From Cryptomeria japonica (lineage: Eukaryota; Streptophyta; Pinopsida; Cupressales; Cupressaceae): a stretch of DNA of 64,000 nt. A program made the translations under genes and the position numbers. Every line of letters starts with the position of its first letter. Position 1 is the first letter of the stretch. The stretch lies in assembly GCF_030272615.1 (NCBI RefSeq), contig NC_081414.1:308245164-308309163 (forward strand), read 5' to 3'. The notes beneath the pieces are model-generated. The model ran no database searches, was not told where the DNA came from, and worked only from the letters and a program-made list of their open reading frames with translations. Below are positions 10,573-23,196 of this stretch, piece after piece.

Positions 10573-10935
10573 TCATAGATTGTTGCAATATATGAATGGA
10601 TTTGGGTCAGGTTTGATGGTCACTTCAACTCCATTGTTTGGAAACTTGATACATCGATGATATGTAGATGGTACTACACTCATCTCATGAATCCATGGAC
10701 ATCCTAGCAATATGTTGTATGTGAGATCTAGATCAAGGACTTGACAAACCACATCTTTTGAAACTGGCCCAATTCTGAGAGGTAAGGTGACTGTGCCTTT
10801 GGATGAGCACTCTTTGTCATCATATGCCTTGATGGTAATTTTGTTTGTAGAATTCACAGCTTTATAAGAATATCCCAATTGTTTAATAGTGCTCAATGTA
10901 CAAATGTTTAGACCTGCTCCTCAATCTATTAGGAC
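10573..10935 (-). pseudogene. Element A retropepsin-like protease with a stop in the active site
   Basis: The minus-strand frame reads QVLID, stop, GAGLNICTLSTIKQLGYS, then ITIKAYDDKECSSKGTVTLP and VLDLDLTYNILLGCPWIHEM, a gypsy aspartic protease. The expected active site is LIDGGAG. Here the codon after the catalytic Asp (10924-10926) is TGA at 10921-10923, in place of a Gly codon. The related element B has LIDGGSGLNLC intact. The flap and ILG(R/C)PW region are well preserved, so inactivation by this one codon may be recent relative to the rest. Confidence 0.82.
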
Positions 10936-13500
10936 TTGTTTTATTCGATGTTTGTGTATGAAGGCTTCAATGTGTAACAGTGCATTATGTGGCTGACTTA
11001 CGAAGGCATCATCAACTTCTGTGAATGTAAGGGAGTGTGGAAGAGAAAGGTATCCCACCATGGCTTGAAATTGGTCCACATTCAGATCAGTAGGGACAAC
11101 AATGTCTCTCAAGATTTTGTCAAGAATGGCTTTATGTGTGGGGGATATGCGTAAGAGCTCAAGGATGGAGATAAGCGCAGGTGTCTTCCCTAACTGTTCT
11201 ACAAGATCGTACTCAAGCTTGGTTGATGAGGAAGCAATGTTTTTAGCTGGGGCACCTTGCAAAGTGAATTTACCTCAACGAGTTCTAACATTACATTCAG
11301 AGGTAGGTTCAAAAGAAGATCCAATGCCTTTTAGGATAATCTTGGGTCTTTGGGTAGAATTTCCAGGTGTTTTGTCCTTGATGATAATGGTAGAGACATA
11401 ATTGTCCATTTAAATGTGATTGATAGTTGAATCATAGTTATAAGATGCTCTGGTATAGTTGGTTTGGTCATCTATGGCTTTAGCTTTTCCCTTGTCATGT
11501 TTTGGGAATGGTTCCTTAAACATTTCATGTTCTTGATTGGATGAGTGTCCTTCAATCTCAATGTCACCTTTATCAATGAGATCTTGTATGATGTTCTTCA
11601 GTCGATGGCACTTTCCTATCTTATGACCCTTGCTCTTATGAAATTCACAATATTCATCATCATTCCACCAATTTGGTTTGACCTTTGGCTCATATGGAGG
11701 TAGATCTGGAATTGTTATTATTTTGTTTACCACTAGCTTCTTAAAAATAGACTTAAGTGGTTCTCCCAATGGAGTGTACTTCCTTCATGATTTGGAAGTT
11801 GTTTGAGTATTCACTTGATTGTTTGTAGAACTTGATCCCAAAAAAATGATTTTGGGTCGCACTGTATTGGCATCAACAACACCATCATTGACTGTGTTCT
11901 TGTTTTTATTCCAAAATCTTGGCTTATCTTTTCTTTTAAAGTCCTCTTTGTTTTCCTTGAATATCTTAATGACTCCTTGTTCAATTAGGACCTTCTCTGT
12001 TGCTAAGCCTTTTTCAATGACGTCCTTAAAGGTGGAAAAACAAGCTTTTCTCAGGTCATAACCAATGTCTTTGTTAACATTCTGGGTGAACATCTCTACC
12101 ATTTGTTTTTGTGAAATTTAACAAGAGCATCTGCTAGCTAGATTCCTCCATCTTTGTAAAAATGATGAAAAAATTCTCCATCCTTTTGCTTGGTGTTGCA
12201 CAAAGTAGTCACCGATATGTCTGTCTCTATGTTGTATGAGAAATGTTGGATAAATGCATCTACTAGATCACCCCATGACTTAATACCAGGTGGAAGTTGG
12301 GAGAACAATTCCATAGCTTGATCACCTAAGCTTTGTGGGAATAATCTCATCAAATATGTCTCTTCTACTGCTACCTCAATGGAAGCTATGAAAAATTGTC
12401 TTATGTGTGCCTTAGGATCTCCTTTTCCTCTGTACTTATCAAACTTAGGTGTCACAAAGTGTGTAGGGAAAGGAGGCATTGGAATACTCTTGTCAAATGG
12501 ATAAGGACATATGTCTCTCATCGTGTATGTTGGCTTCAGTGTATTTATGTCCTCCATTTTCTTTTGTAAGTCCTTGATTTATTGCTCCAAATTGTTCTTC
12601 GGTGGATACCGACTTCTTGGACCATACCCCATGCATGAACCAATGGGTGGAGGAGGAGCATGTTGCATATATGGATGATATTGATCATACACATGTTCAT
12701 ATGGAGGAGGTCTATAGTGATGCTGTGTATATGGACCACTTGGTATAGAGTCACGATGAGGAACGAAATATCTGTTTTGTCCATGTATACCATACTCTAT
12801 AGGAATGTCATGAGTTTGTTCTAGTGTGTTGCCCCCAAATTTGACATGGGGTTTCCTTGTGTCCAAATTTTGAGCATGCCTTTGAATATCCAATTGCTTT
12901 GGTGGTTGATCCTTAGCATTGGTATGTGATTGAGCATATTTTTCTGCATAAGACCTCCATAATGGTTGGCAAAGATGAGTATCATATGCTTGACCATGTG
13001 TGTAAGGGACCTCTGGTTTTTGAAACAAAGATGATGGTGATTCAGGCACAAGATGTGGTCCTCTATTGCCTCCACTATTAGGCCTCCTTTGATCCATGTT
13101 GGAGTGAGTTTGTTGCCAAGGTCGATTTTCCAATATTTTGAGACATGTCAAAATCATGAGGTATCTTGGCTCCACTTTGTGCCATCACTTGTAAGAAATA
13201 TTGTCTATCTCTCCTCATTATTTCCTCAACCAATCAATTGAGATGGGGATCCATAATGGAGTCTTCCACTTTTGCTGAATGTATTGAAATGTTGTCCATA
13301 TTGTCATTGTGTATATCATTGTTGTTTGTAGTGTCAATGTTTTCAACATTTGGAATGTTTCTATAGGCATCCATGTTAGTTAATGTAGTATGATCAGAAT
13401 TGAAAAAGATATCATTGTCATACTCATAGGAACTCATGTTTGCAGACTCTTGAGCCTCTTTGGCTTCTCTCCTAGATTTTTGGGAACGGGTTTCAACCAT
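10936..13500 (-). pseudogene. Element A gag polyprotein, broken
   Basis: The start at 13500 (MVETRSQKSRREAKEAQESA) is preceded by non-coding leader. The first segment stops at 13234, then frames change. A Pro/Tyr/His-rich stretch (13175-12579) is followed by the retrotransposon gag domain in 12557-12138: RGKGDPKAHIRQFFIA, LFPQSLGDQAMELFSQLPPG, SWGDLVDAFIQHFS. The frame continues as FSTFKDVIEKGLATEKVLIE (12102-11785) and as YCEFHKSKGHKIGKC (11769-11410), a CX2HX4HX4C-type variant of the gypsy gag knuckle. The segment 11262-10921 (ALISILELLRISPTHKAIL) precedes protease. Element B has the same order. Stops and frameshifts at several places make it non-functional. Confidence 0.85.
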
Positions 13501-15063
13501 GAACTAGGTAGTGACCAAGATGTGTGAGACTAGATGAAAATGGAAAGAGTATGGAAGTCCAAGAGTTGGATGGAATGTAAATGAATCTGAGGTGTACTTG
13601 CAATGTCCAAAGTGTAAGACCAAGTATGTATGTAGTAGAGTAGGTGTGACTTCCAAAGAGATGATAGTTTCTCTTGATGAGGTAAGTTGACCTTGACTCT
13701 AAGTAAGACCAAATGAGACCCAAAGGTGATAGACCTTGATGAGGGACCACTTAGCAAAATGTTGTTGTATGTAGTGTGTTGACAAAGTATGATGAGGACA
13801 AACAAGTGATCTTTTGACTCAGGTTTAGACAAATGTGAATGTAATGTAAGGTGTAAAGCAATGATGGACTTTGTGAGACCCAAAGATAGGTTGAATGCTA
13901 GATGAAAATATAGAGAAATAACTTAGGAAGGTCAAGAATTCTGAAACTGATTGCTCTTGTTTGTTGGATTGTAAATTTTTCCAATTTTTGAAGTTGTTTG
14001 TTGTGACCAAATCTGAATGTTTGACTGTTTTTCGTGACAAGAGGACACAGTGTTGATGAAGACTCAATGTTTGCAAGTGTTTAGACTCAAAATGACTCTA
14101 AGAAAAGTATGTTGTTTAATGTAAAATTTGTTTTGCATACACTTGAAGACACAAAAGACACAATGTTTTAATGTTTGGTCTTGAATGTTTGATAGTTCAA
14201 AATAAGACAATCACAATTCTTATGGCTGACCAAGACAATAGTTGTTGATCCCACATGGAGTTTCCCCCGAGGCTATGCTATTCAAAGTGGATACTTAGAT
14301 GCTTGACCCCACTAGCTCCACCCTCGCCACTCACTTCTCAGGGCAGCCAAGCATCAATCCCCATGAAAACTCCCTGTGGTGAGCTTTGTATCTCTACTAA
14401 GAACCATATGTGTGTGGGCCGCTACCAGAGGTCCGACCTCCTGCCCCAACAACTAGAAGGATTTTGGCTTCTAAAACAAAAGGTGCTAGTAAGGGCATCC
14501 GCTCGTGTGGCCATACATGTGGCACTTTCAGCTCTGTAAATACATAAGGCTCCTAGCCGGTAGGGGTTACGCCCTACAAATGATCAAATAGATTTGATCA
14601 AGCGGGTTAATGGGGAGACATAGTGTCGGTATGAACTAATCAACACATGTTATTCATAGTTTTCACCATGAATACAGTTATTTATAGTGGTTTGGAAGAA
14701 GATGGCTTTTCTTTTGCTACCACTTAGGTCATTCTCTCCTCACTAGTAGTCCTAATGACCACACGGGGAGACAGGCCCTCTAAAGATGAAACAAAAAGAG
14801 CCTATTGCTCAAGACACAAAAGACAATGGTTCAATTTTAGTGCACCAATTGAAGTGTTTGCTAGTCTATGAGAACAAGGCACATAATAAAGATGAAAAAC
14901 CCTTACCAAGGTCCTGAAACAAAGATCTATTAGTAGTTTGGATTGTTTCAAATGATCATCCCTTCCTGCAAGCACACAAGTTAGGTAAATTTTAGATCCA
15001 AAAGACTTTGTGAAATAGGGGCCTTCAACAATGCATTTTGTTGACCAATTCAAAGATCTGATT

Positions 15064-15935
15064 CATCATAAAAAAAGAACACCTATAAAATTTCAAGAGA
15101 TTTCCAGAAATGTAAGAAAATCCAAAAAATTTGCTAATTTGCTCCAAAAATTAATTTTTTATGAAAAATTATAAACAATTCATATAAAATGAAAAATCAA
15201 TCCAAAAAATCTGAAATTTTTACTGGAGAGTCTTGATGGTCTTCCAAATCTGCATAAAAAAATTTCTACAACATATCCAAGCAGTTTGTGAGATATGAGT
15301 AAAATAATGCAAAACCTTAATTTTCAAAGATCTGATTTTTGAGGAATGATTTTGCATCAAATTTAAAATCACAAAGAATTGATCCTATGTATAATTTTGA
15401 GAGATTTCTAAAAATGTAAGAAAATCCAAAAAATTCGCTAATTTGCTCTCAAAATTAATTTTTTATGAAAAATCATAAAAAATTCATATAAAATGAAATC
15501 TTGATCCAAAAAATCTAAAATTTATACTAAACACTTCTGATACATTTCCTGACCTGAATTTTTATTTTTTTATGCCAAAATGCAAAACCATTTGTGAGAT
15601 CTGATCAAAATAAGGAAAAAACCCTAATTTTTAAAGATCTAATTTTTAGGGAAATATTTTGCATCAAATTTAAAATCAAAAAGAACATATCCTATGTATA
15701 ATTATGAGAGATTTCCAAAAATGTAAGAAAATCTAAAAAATTCGCTCATTTGCTCTCAAAATTAATTTTTTATGAAAATTCATAAAAAAATCATGGAAAA
15801 TGCAAATGTGCTCCAAAAATTCTAAGTTTTGGATTGAGAGCTTTTAATACTGTCCTCAACTTGTAAAACAAATTTGGTGCAAAAATTATCAGCCGTTTGT
15901 GAGATATGATCAAATTTCTCCAAGATCTTGATTTT
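15064..15935 (-). repeat. ~300-bp tandem repeat, three units, in the element A leader/LTR
   Basis: Three consecutive units start near 15064, 15371 and 15669. Each runs in the order GAGATTTCYARAAATGTAAG, GAAAATCCAAAAAATT, GCTAATTTGCTC, AATTAATTTTTTATGAAAA, and ends with TTGTGAGATMTGA. Units differ by point changes, mostly AT-rich. No such array was seen in element B at the matching place. Confidence 0.85.
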
Positions 15936-16411
15936 GTGTCCAAAACCCTAGCTGCACAAGGTTATTCTCCAAATTGTTTTACAAAACAGCAATATAGGGT
16001 TAGAAAAATCTGCAAAAAATACAAATCTAACAAAAATCCATATCCCATGGGGCATGCCAAAATGTATATGGTGAAAATGGATAAAAACAATGTTGAAAGA
16101 CCAAATGAATTCAACCACAAAACCCTAGCCTAACAACAACAAAGATCCACCATAACATATGAAGATTACCTAAGACAATGCAAATCAAATGAAATCACAA
16201 ATATTATACCATCACATGTCCAATAGGGTTTGAATCTCCATTCTTCCTATCTCCATTGATGTTGCTTGATATATTTGCTCTCATATTTTATGTGCACAAG
16301 AGCTCAACAAAGAACGGAAATGTGGTTGCAAGTAGGCTTGATTGCATATGCAAGTTCGAAAGCGTAGTCGGGGCTGAATGCATAGTGAGGGTTTGATAAT
16401 GAAGGAAACAT

Positions 16412-16422
16412 CTCCTTATATA
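16412..16422 (-). promoter_or_regulatory. TATA box of element A LTR
   Basis: The minus strand reads CTATATAAGGA, a strong TATA match, about 420 bp into the LTR from 16839. It would start transcription toward gag. Confidence 0.65.
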
Positions 16423-16560
16423 GAAGACACTATATGAAATGGAGGGATAAGATTGAGAGGTGTAAAAGAGGTGGGCTATGATTAGAGGGTAGGTAAAAGA
16501 AATAATAATATAATAAGAGGGTAGGTAGTGTATGAATTAAGAGATGAATGACATGTGTCA

Positions 16561-16838
16561 TAGGTAGAAAAGGTTAATGAATTAATTAAATAAATAAAGA
16601 TTTATTTAATTAATAGAAGAAGTGGGATCAATTAAATAAATAAGATATTTATTTAATTTAGGAAAAAGATAATTTAAATAAATAAATATATTTATTTAAA
16701 TGAGAAATATGGCTAGAAAAGGATAAATGAATTAATTAAATAAATAAGGATTTATTTAATTAATAGAAGAATTAGGATTAGATAATTAAATAAATAAAGA
16801 TATTTATTTAATTAGACATGACAATTTTAGGTGTATAC
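16561..16838 (-). repeat. AT-rich inverted-repeat cluster at the U3 start of element A
   Basis: TTAATTAAATAAATA and its complement TATTTATTTAATTAA alternate four to five times, with short spacers such as AGAAGAAGTGGGATC, so each pair could fold as a hairpin. Element B has comparable but less regular AATTAATT repeats at 34430-34711. Confidence 0.75.
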
Positions 16839-16839
16839 A

Positions 16840-18084
16840 ATTTTCATTTGCAATTAAAATCCCCTTTTCACTTTTTCTACTCACTACATACTTTGTGAAT
16901 TGTTATTTTTGCAAAATACTTTCATTCCCTAATGATATCACATATTTCACTTTTGAGTGAAAATTTATTACTGCATTGTCATACTTCATTCTGTTGATTA
17001 TCATTCTCTGTGAAATATTTTCACCCATGTGAAAGTCATATTTTCAAATGCATATATTTTCCTTTGAGTGACCTTTCCATTCGGACTCATATGAAATTAT
17101 TTCATACTTGTATAAAAGTGTTCATACTGCTTGTGCATTCTTTACCAAAATACACGATAAAACATTTCTACAACTTTTGATGATTGTATCTTTCGATTCA
17201 CAATCTAAATTTGTTTGCCAATTTGAGCATTTTTTAATGGAAAAGCTTACTAAAACATATATGAGAAGCAAAAAAACCTAGATTGTATTTTTGGAGAAAT
17301 GAACAAATTCGTGGTGGGTAGATTTTGCATCTGCAAATTGCATTTGCATATTTGTAAAACCTTTTCATTAAATCTTTTTGTATCTCCTACAACTAGCACT
17401 TTCCTAAGATAACATCTCTTCAAGGAACTCTTTGAATTTGTTTACACGTCCTATGCGTACTTCCATATCTTATATTCACTTGAAAATTTTTAAAATCTTT
17501 CATCAAATTTATTCTATGCATTTCTTGTGTTCATGGCTTCCATGAATCTGAAATAAAACCCTAACTTCATTCAAACTTACAAATTAGGGCAAGACATTCA
17601 TTTATATCAAGAACTTGTTGGAAAATTTGGGATGATTCAATGAGCTTATGAACATTTGACCGCTTCATTTTATGCTTTTTCTATTCTTTTTCTCTACTTG
17701 GGACTCACCAAGAATAAAATTTCTCTTTCAACGAGTTCCAAGAAACATGTCATGGGCCCATAAAGTTTTTCTTTTAATTTTACATTAATTCATCAACTCG
17801 GGACTCATTGGAATGAAATTTTACTTCTCAATGAGCTCCAAGATATGAACCTCTCCTCCTTTCAAAAGCACAATTGATTCCCATTAGCATTCTATTCATT
17901 ACCCCTTTTTACTTGTTGGGCACTCGCTAAGCTTGAAAAATTATTTTGTCGAGTTGCCGAGTTGACTACTTTTTATTTTGAAAAAACAATGTGGGCCCCT
18001 TTGAAAATGCCTTATAATAATGTTTTAAATTATTTAAAACAATTATTTGAAACTTTTTACTTTTCAATATAGTTATATCACCCA
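16840..18084 (-). repeat. LTR-like sequence adjoining element C, with degenerate repeated units
   Basis: No coding signal. Units of the form GGGACTCRNNAAR ... TTTTCWNYGAGTNCCRAG occur near 17700, 17799 and 17926, and a fourth, within the C LTR, near 18142. The sharing of the unit with the LTR suggests this is a continuation of the 3' LTR of C, but the 5' LTR copy lacks it beyond 23197, so the assignment stays open. Element A begins at 16839 and interrupts it. Confidence 0.5.
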
Positions 18085-19265
18085 TGCACGAGAATCATTG
18101 AAATTTGCATTTACCTCATGCTGATGTGGCTTCCCTCTCGGGGCTCGATAAACTTTGCCTTTTGATTTCACTGAGTACCGAGTAAATTCTTCCTCTTGCC
18201 TTGCTCCATAGTGAATGGATCCCATATTTTGAATTTGTTACTTTGCAATTTAAAATACATATTTAATAATGTAGGAAAATACTATTAAATATTATTTTTT
18301 GTATACCTCATACTTTCTTGCCAGTTGATCTGGATGGGTGACTCATGTGTTTGTAATTTTAATAATGTTAATCACTGAAAATTGTTTTTTCAACCTTTTA
18401 CAAAATGGCCAAAACTAGCTTGGAGGCTCTAGAAACCATCTTTAAAAACTAGTCAAATGATCAAATTAGATCATGGCAATTGGTGGGCTCATAGAATGAT
18501 ATATTTTGAATCACACTACAAAGTGGTTTCTCTTAACTCTTCCTAGGTTGCAATATTTTGATCACCAAATATGACAACTTGGTTGTTTCTACATTAAAAC
18601 ATTTCAGAATCCCTCTTCAAACATTATTTCAAATCAATTTTGAAAAGATAGCTAATGACATCATGAGGATCTAGAACTTGGCATATGAGCTCATTTAGAT
18701 ATAGGGAATCACAAAAAAATTTGAGAATGATGCAAGAATCCTCTGGTTGCAAGATATGAATGCTCAAAGTGATCTTTCTTGAAAATCTTTTCACTATGTG
18801 ATTTGCAAAACACAACAAATTACAAATGGTTTCAGGTTGGCAAACACATCAAATGAGGTTCTGGGTATCTATAAATGGATAGAGGGGCACACAAAATTGC
18901 AAGGAATACTTGGAAAAAATGGTTTTCCAAGAAGATCAATTGGGTGCAAGTTGTAGGCCTCCAAAGTAGGCTACTCAGGCTTATATGAAAATATGCACAC
19001 AATGAACCTTTGATGACCCCTCAAATCAAGTGCCTCAAAAATTAATTCAACATGATTATGGAATGTTGCAACTTGATCAACATCATCTTTGAAAAGTTCT
19101 CAACACTTCCCCAAAGGCATTTTGCATGATATTCATCGGGCTTCAAAATATAGCTCTCCAAATTGAGCTACTTGGCCAAATTTCTGTAGTTGCTTTTCTG
19201 AGTGGTGCAAGTAAATTTTCTCAACATGGGACTTGAAAATTTAGCAATTTTTTGAATTCCCAATA
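18085..19265 (-). repeat. LTR of element C, 3' copy (homologous part)
   Basis: The minus strand starts TATTGGGAATTC at 19265 (TG changed to TA) directly after CATCCCCAACTAGAGCCAC. It matches the 5' copy to TGCA at 18088-18085, then continues into repeat units that the 5' copy lacks. Confidence 0.8.
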
Positions 19266-20845
19266 GTGGCTCTAGTTGGGGATGTATGCCACTTGTGGGC
19301 ATATCAAGAATCCAGGTCTCCGATGGAAGCAGACCATGTGCATACTCCATTGGGCTCATAACCACTATGTGCTTCATTCTAGAAAGCTAATATCAATCTT
19401 GATTGGGTGACCCAGGGCCACCAAACATGTAAAACTAGCATTTACCTCTATCAAAGTTATGATTTTTATCATATACCAATATGACCAATCTGAAAGTGTC
19501 AATCACCAACATTTTCATACACATTAAAAATGACACCATTCATCCACCTACCATACTTATCATTGCTAGCATATTTAACTTCAATAGGTATTAAAAAGTT
19601 GTACACATACTAAAATATATCATCATCTAAGATATAATTTTCATACCCACAAGACCATGCACACTCATATTCAATAAGGTATCCTTCATTACCAATAACA
19701 CTATCATGCCTTATAAAATTTCATCCAGCTGATCTGAAAGCTGATAGCATTCAAGTTCCACCACATGAATAAGATCATCAGGCTTTACCTCATCAAATGT
19801 ATCCTTTTTCATCTTCATCTCATGAGAATACTCATTATTGATCCTATCTTCCTCACGCAAACCATCTTGAGAAAGGGTGCATACAACTTTTTGATCATTG
19901 CCAAGGCATCCATCCTTGGGAAAACTACTTTCAGGCCTGTATGCATCATGCTAGTCTTTATCAGATTCAGAGTCACAATCATGTGCAAGGTCATCAAAGA
20001 TTGACAAATCAAATATGTCAATCTCATAAGCATCATTGTCCATTTCACACAATGAGATAATGCTCCCAACATCTGGACATGTCTCATCCTCATATAATGG
20101 ATTCGTAACACAATGAGAACTTTCTTCAACCGCTACATGACAAAACATTGTGTGATTTCCCTTCACTAGTTCATCATACAAGGGGTTTGTAAAAATATGA
20201 AAATCATTTCAAAATCACTTAGACAATTATCATCTAATCTTCCTCAGTTGTATTAGGTACCACTTCTTCTTGAAGTGCATTCACTTTAGTTATTTAACCA
20301 CCTTGAGTGATAGGGGAACATTCTTCACAATCAACTTCATATGTGGAATCGATATAAGAGGATTCAGAACTCTCACTTATATCATCAACTTCACCTTCAT
20401 ATTCAGATGTTACACATGATTATTTTTCAGATTGACCATGATGGACATTAGGACAATGTACATCATTTATCATATCATGAAGTGAAGGCACACCACAAGG
20501 CTGCAATTGAACTATTGCTGGTGCAACCTCTTCATATCTAGCAATCCTTCTTGCTCCCATGTCAATTAAACTTTGGACATGTGCTAGTGAGTCAAGAATA
20601 ATTGCATGCTACTGATCAGTAATTTGAGATTCTATTTTGTTTGAAGGTTGCTCGTATGTGTTTGAAACTGAAATATGAGGCATAACTATTGATTCAAGCA
20701 CACTTTCCTCATTCATGTTTATTTCATTAATACTTGGCTCAAACATCTCATTAGGACAAGAATTTCCAAGAACTTGAATTGTATTAAAGCTTGGGACAAC
20801 AAGTTGATGCTTATTCTAAAAATGCTCTGGAACCTTTGATTGTCT
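19266..20845 (-). pseudogene. Element C acidic tail region downstream of gag
   Basis: After gag the minus strand encodes an Asp/Glu-rich region in broken frames. The clearest part (20181-19951) holds CVTNPLYEDETCPDVGSI, CEMDNDAYEIDIFDLSIFDD and LAHDCDSESDKD, and 20129-19815 reads in other frames. Element G has VLNPLYEETIESLD and TCEIDNYEDQD at the corresponding place, so the NPLYE ... C-E-(M/I)-D-N pattern is conserved between two otherwise divergent elements. No known domain was recognised. The last part before the 3' LTR reads PSETWILDMPTSGIHPQLEP in one frame. Confidence 0.6.
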
Positions 20846-21712
20846 CTATTCAAGTCCATATATAACTTTGCAACTATTTACATTTTTAGAATTTTGAAGT
20901 TTTACTAGTCCATACTTCATCATCCCTTTAATATCCATTTCCATCTGGAAAGCCTGATGCAAACTTTGGGGCTCTTTATTTCTCAATCTGTAACTCATTT
21001 TCTTGTCAAATGCACCCAAATATACCACCAATGCCATTGCATCTTGAGGCCTGCAATTCTTGGGAATCTTCTTCAATGCCTTCATGAATCAGAGGTTAAA
21101 CTCAAAAACCAATTCACCATTCTGGACGTGAATTTTCATGAAATCATTAATGGCTGAGAACTCACAAATCATTTCACCAAATTGTTCATTGAATGCTGAT
21201 TGAAATTTTGACCAAGAGATGATTGAATTTGTTAACAAATCTAGAAACCAATCTCGGGCATCATCTTTTAGTGATTGCACAAATAATCTGATGATCACAT
21301 CTTCATGATCAATCTCATATTCATTTATTAGGTCACTGAATCTCTGAAGGTGCACATTGGTTGATTCACACCTTTGTCCACTGAACTTTGGTATCTCATG
21401 CCTTACATCAACAGGTATCACATGTGTGAAATGATGAATGTGACTAAAATCGATTTCCTTATACCTCTCACTTTTGAAATCACATTTTAGATTACATAGT
21501 TGGGGCTGATCACAAACTATGGCTGCACTTGTAACCATATATGAATGCATAGATTGAAACATAATTAACACTTTTTCTCTTACAAACATTCCTTTACAAT
21601 CATGAGATCTTATAATTTCATAACACAACCTAAGAATGCTAAGATCTCCTCTCATGAAACATGAATTACAAGAGCATACATGCTTCTTTTGATAGTCCAA
21701 AGAAAATACCAA
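20846..21712 (-). pseudogene. Element C gag
   Basis: The minus-strand frame 21712-21089 contains IPKFSGQRCESTNVHLQRFS, IIRLFVQSLKDDARDWFLDL and SKFQSAFNEQFGE, the retrotransposon gag capsid domain. It stops at 21089 and resumes 21085-20846 with FDKKMSYRLRNKEPQSLHQA. Element G carries the same domain (FVQSLKEDARDWFSYLPAC, near 50770-50830; YLLRDKDPKTLDQAYRTTM near 51056). No zinc knuckle, protease or pol follows; an acidic tail comes instead. Interrupted by stops, so non-functional as seen. Confidence 0.82.
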
Positions 21713-22117
21713 ATAATAATCTAGAAGTATGCTAAAATCACTTTTATTCTCTCCCTAACTTAGTGCTCAATTCACTTGAAGGGAACAATTGATATCTTCA
21801 CATGACTTTTGGAGAATACCTGGAACATTGCAGTTGTTGCTTATCTTATTTCTTGACTGAAAATTCTAAAGATACTCTTCAAATACTAGGCTCCTTATTT
21901 AGAGTTGCCACCTCCTTAGCAGAGGAAATATTTCAAAACGTTTGAAGCCATTTGAAGCATAAATTCATTCTGGGTTTCCACAGAGCAGTAGAGTCACACA
22001 TTCCTTTTAAAATTAGATGCAAATAAAATCTTCTCCAAGCCTAAAACTCCAGATCTGAAATGAATTTTTAGATTATAGATATTCTTGAATCTCTCCACAT
22101 GGATAATTTATTTCTTA

Positions 22118-22232
22118 ACTAGTAGAGTCGCCATCTTGTTGGTGACTCAGATGGGCCAATATGGTCTCATTTGTATCACAACTAAATTCATTTTTAACCA
22201 AATATTCTAAGCAATCCCTAATAGAGTCGCCA
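22118..22232 (-). other. Two PBS-like TGGCGACTCT motifs in the element C leader
   Basis: The minus strand reads CACCAACAAGATGGCGACTC followed by TATTAGGG (TGG start at 22232) and again by TACTAG (TGG start at 22132), 100 bp apart. A further related motif lies at 21905-21920. Element G has TGGTGACTTTGCTGGGG at the matching place (42410). The type resembles the TGGCGACTC PBS of plant Tat/Ogre-group gypsy elements. Which copy served as primer site cannot be told. Confidence 0.55.
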
Positions 22233-23196
22233 TCTTGTTGGTGGTTTTTCCTGTTATCCTTAATCCTAAGAGAAATTATTAAACCCTAGGCCATGGGATT
22301 GAATTTCTAAGTCACACAAATTTACACCATCAATAAACTAAGGAGAAGAAAACCCAACAGTAACAAGACTCTCACAACCTTCTTCACTTTGAGCTCCATC
22401 ATACTTAGGAGGGTGTTCCTATTTTGAGCCTGCATTGACAATAACTTTACAACATCACAACCTATAGGCTTATAAAAGATGGATTATTCTTAGATTCATA
22501 AGACACTTATACATTGCTTCAGATTCAAGCTTGATCCCATTCATCGTGCCTTTGAGAAAATATGAGAATAAATAATTTGAAATAACTTATAAAGGGGAAA
22601 ATGAAGATTAATTTGATTTTAAATTGTACCTGACATTGCATTACTCCTAAAGAGACCAGTGCTTATCCATGGGCCATGAAACCAGACAATACAACTACAA
22701 GAAACCTCTTACTAGCAAAATGACTCAAATTAGTAGATTCAATATATGTTAATGCCTGACATTAATGAATCTGCCCTAATTTTCCTGAAATTCTACTCAC
22801 AGATCCTTATTTTACTACTCAGTTCACAATAGCATGCATATAGAATTTAGTTCTTTAATTGAAACAAACCCATACACATTCTACACAATTACAGGAAATC
22901 TGTAATGACAAATTTGTATATCCTTGATATTAAGATTAATATGAAATTGAAAGTACAATATGGAGACAATTTCAAAACAACACTTCATGACTGCACAAAC
23001 TAATTAACAGTTGTTAAATTTAGAAAATAACAACCTGCAACTTAATTTATGACTTAGAATAGAACACTTCCTATTTACATGCCTAAGATAATACAAAATT
23101 TTCAGAATCCATACAAAAGAAAAAGGAGAATAAATAGAAGAATAAAGAGCTCCAGGTTTAATTTTCTTTTGCCACATGTCTTCTTCAAATATGTTT

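Larger units (their letters stand above)
13501..16838 (-). repeat. Element A 5' LTR and leader (no gene)
   Basis: No supported reading frame in 3.3 kb. Minus-strand LTR start at 16839, TATA box near 16417, then R/U5 and leader. A segment at 14430-14790 matches element B at 32370-32760 (AGGTCYGACCTYCT; ATTTTGGCYTCTA; ACCACTTRGGTCATTC), confirming a common family. The LTR end and PBS were not located, so LTR and leader are given together. Confidence 0.65.
8100..16839 (-). mobile_element. Ty3/gypsy element A (Tat-like), pol-deleted
   Basis: Minus-strand order: LTR start TGTATACACC at 16839, long LTR/leader, gag (13500-10936), protease (10926-10573), a basic linker (10290 to about 9900), integrase C-terminal tail (about 9690-9395), then a long 3' untranslated region. 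RT, RNase H and the integrase core are missing. Gag and protease match element B (24351-34711) position by position. The long leader and long 3' untranslated region suit the Tat/Ogre group of plant gypsy elements. No 3' LTR was found, so the low-coordinate edge is uncertain. Confidence 0.8.

Noticed and set aside
14255-14539. 94-codon plus-strand frame (MEFPPRLCYSK...)
   Set aside because: It lies antisense in the LTR/leader of element A, in a stretch shared with element B where the frame is not kept.
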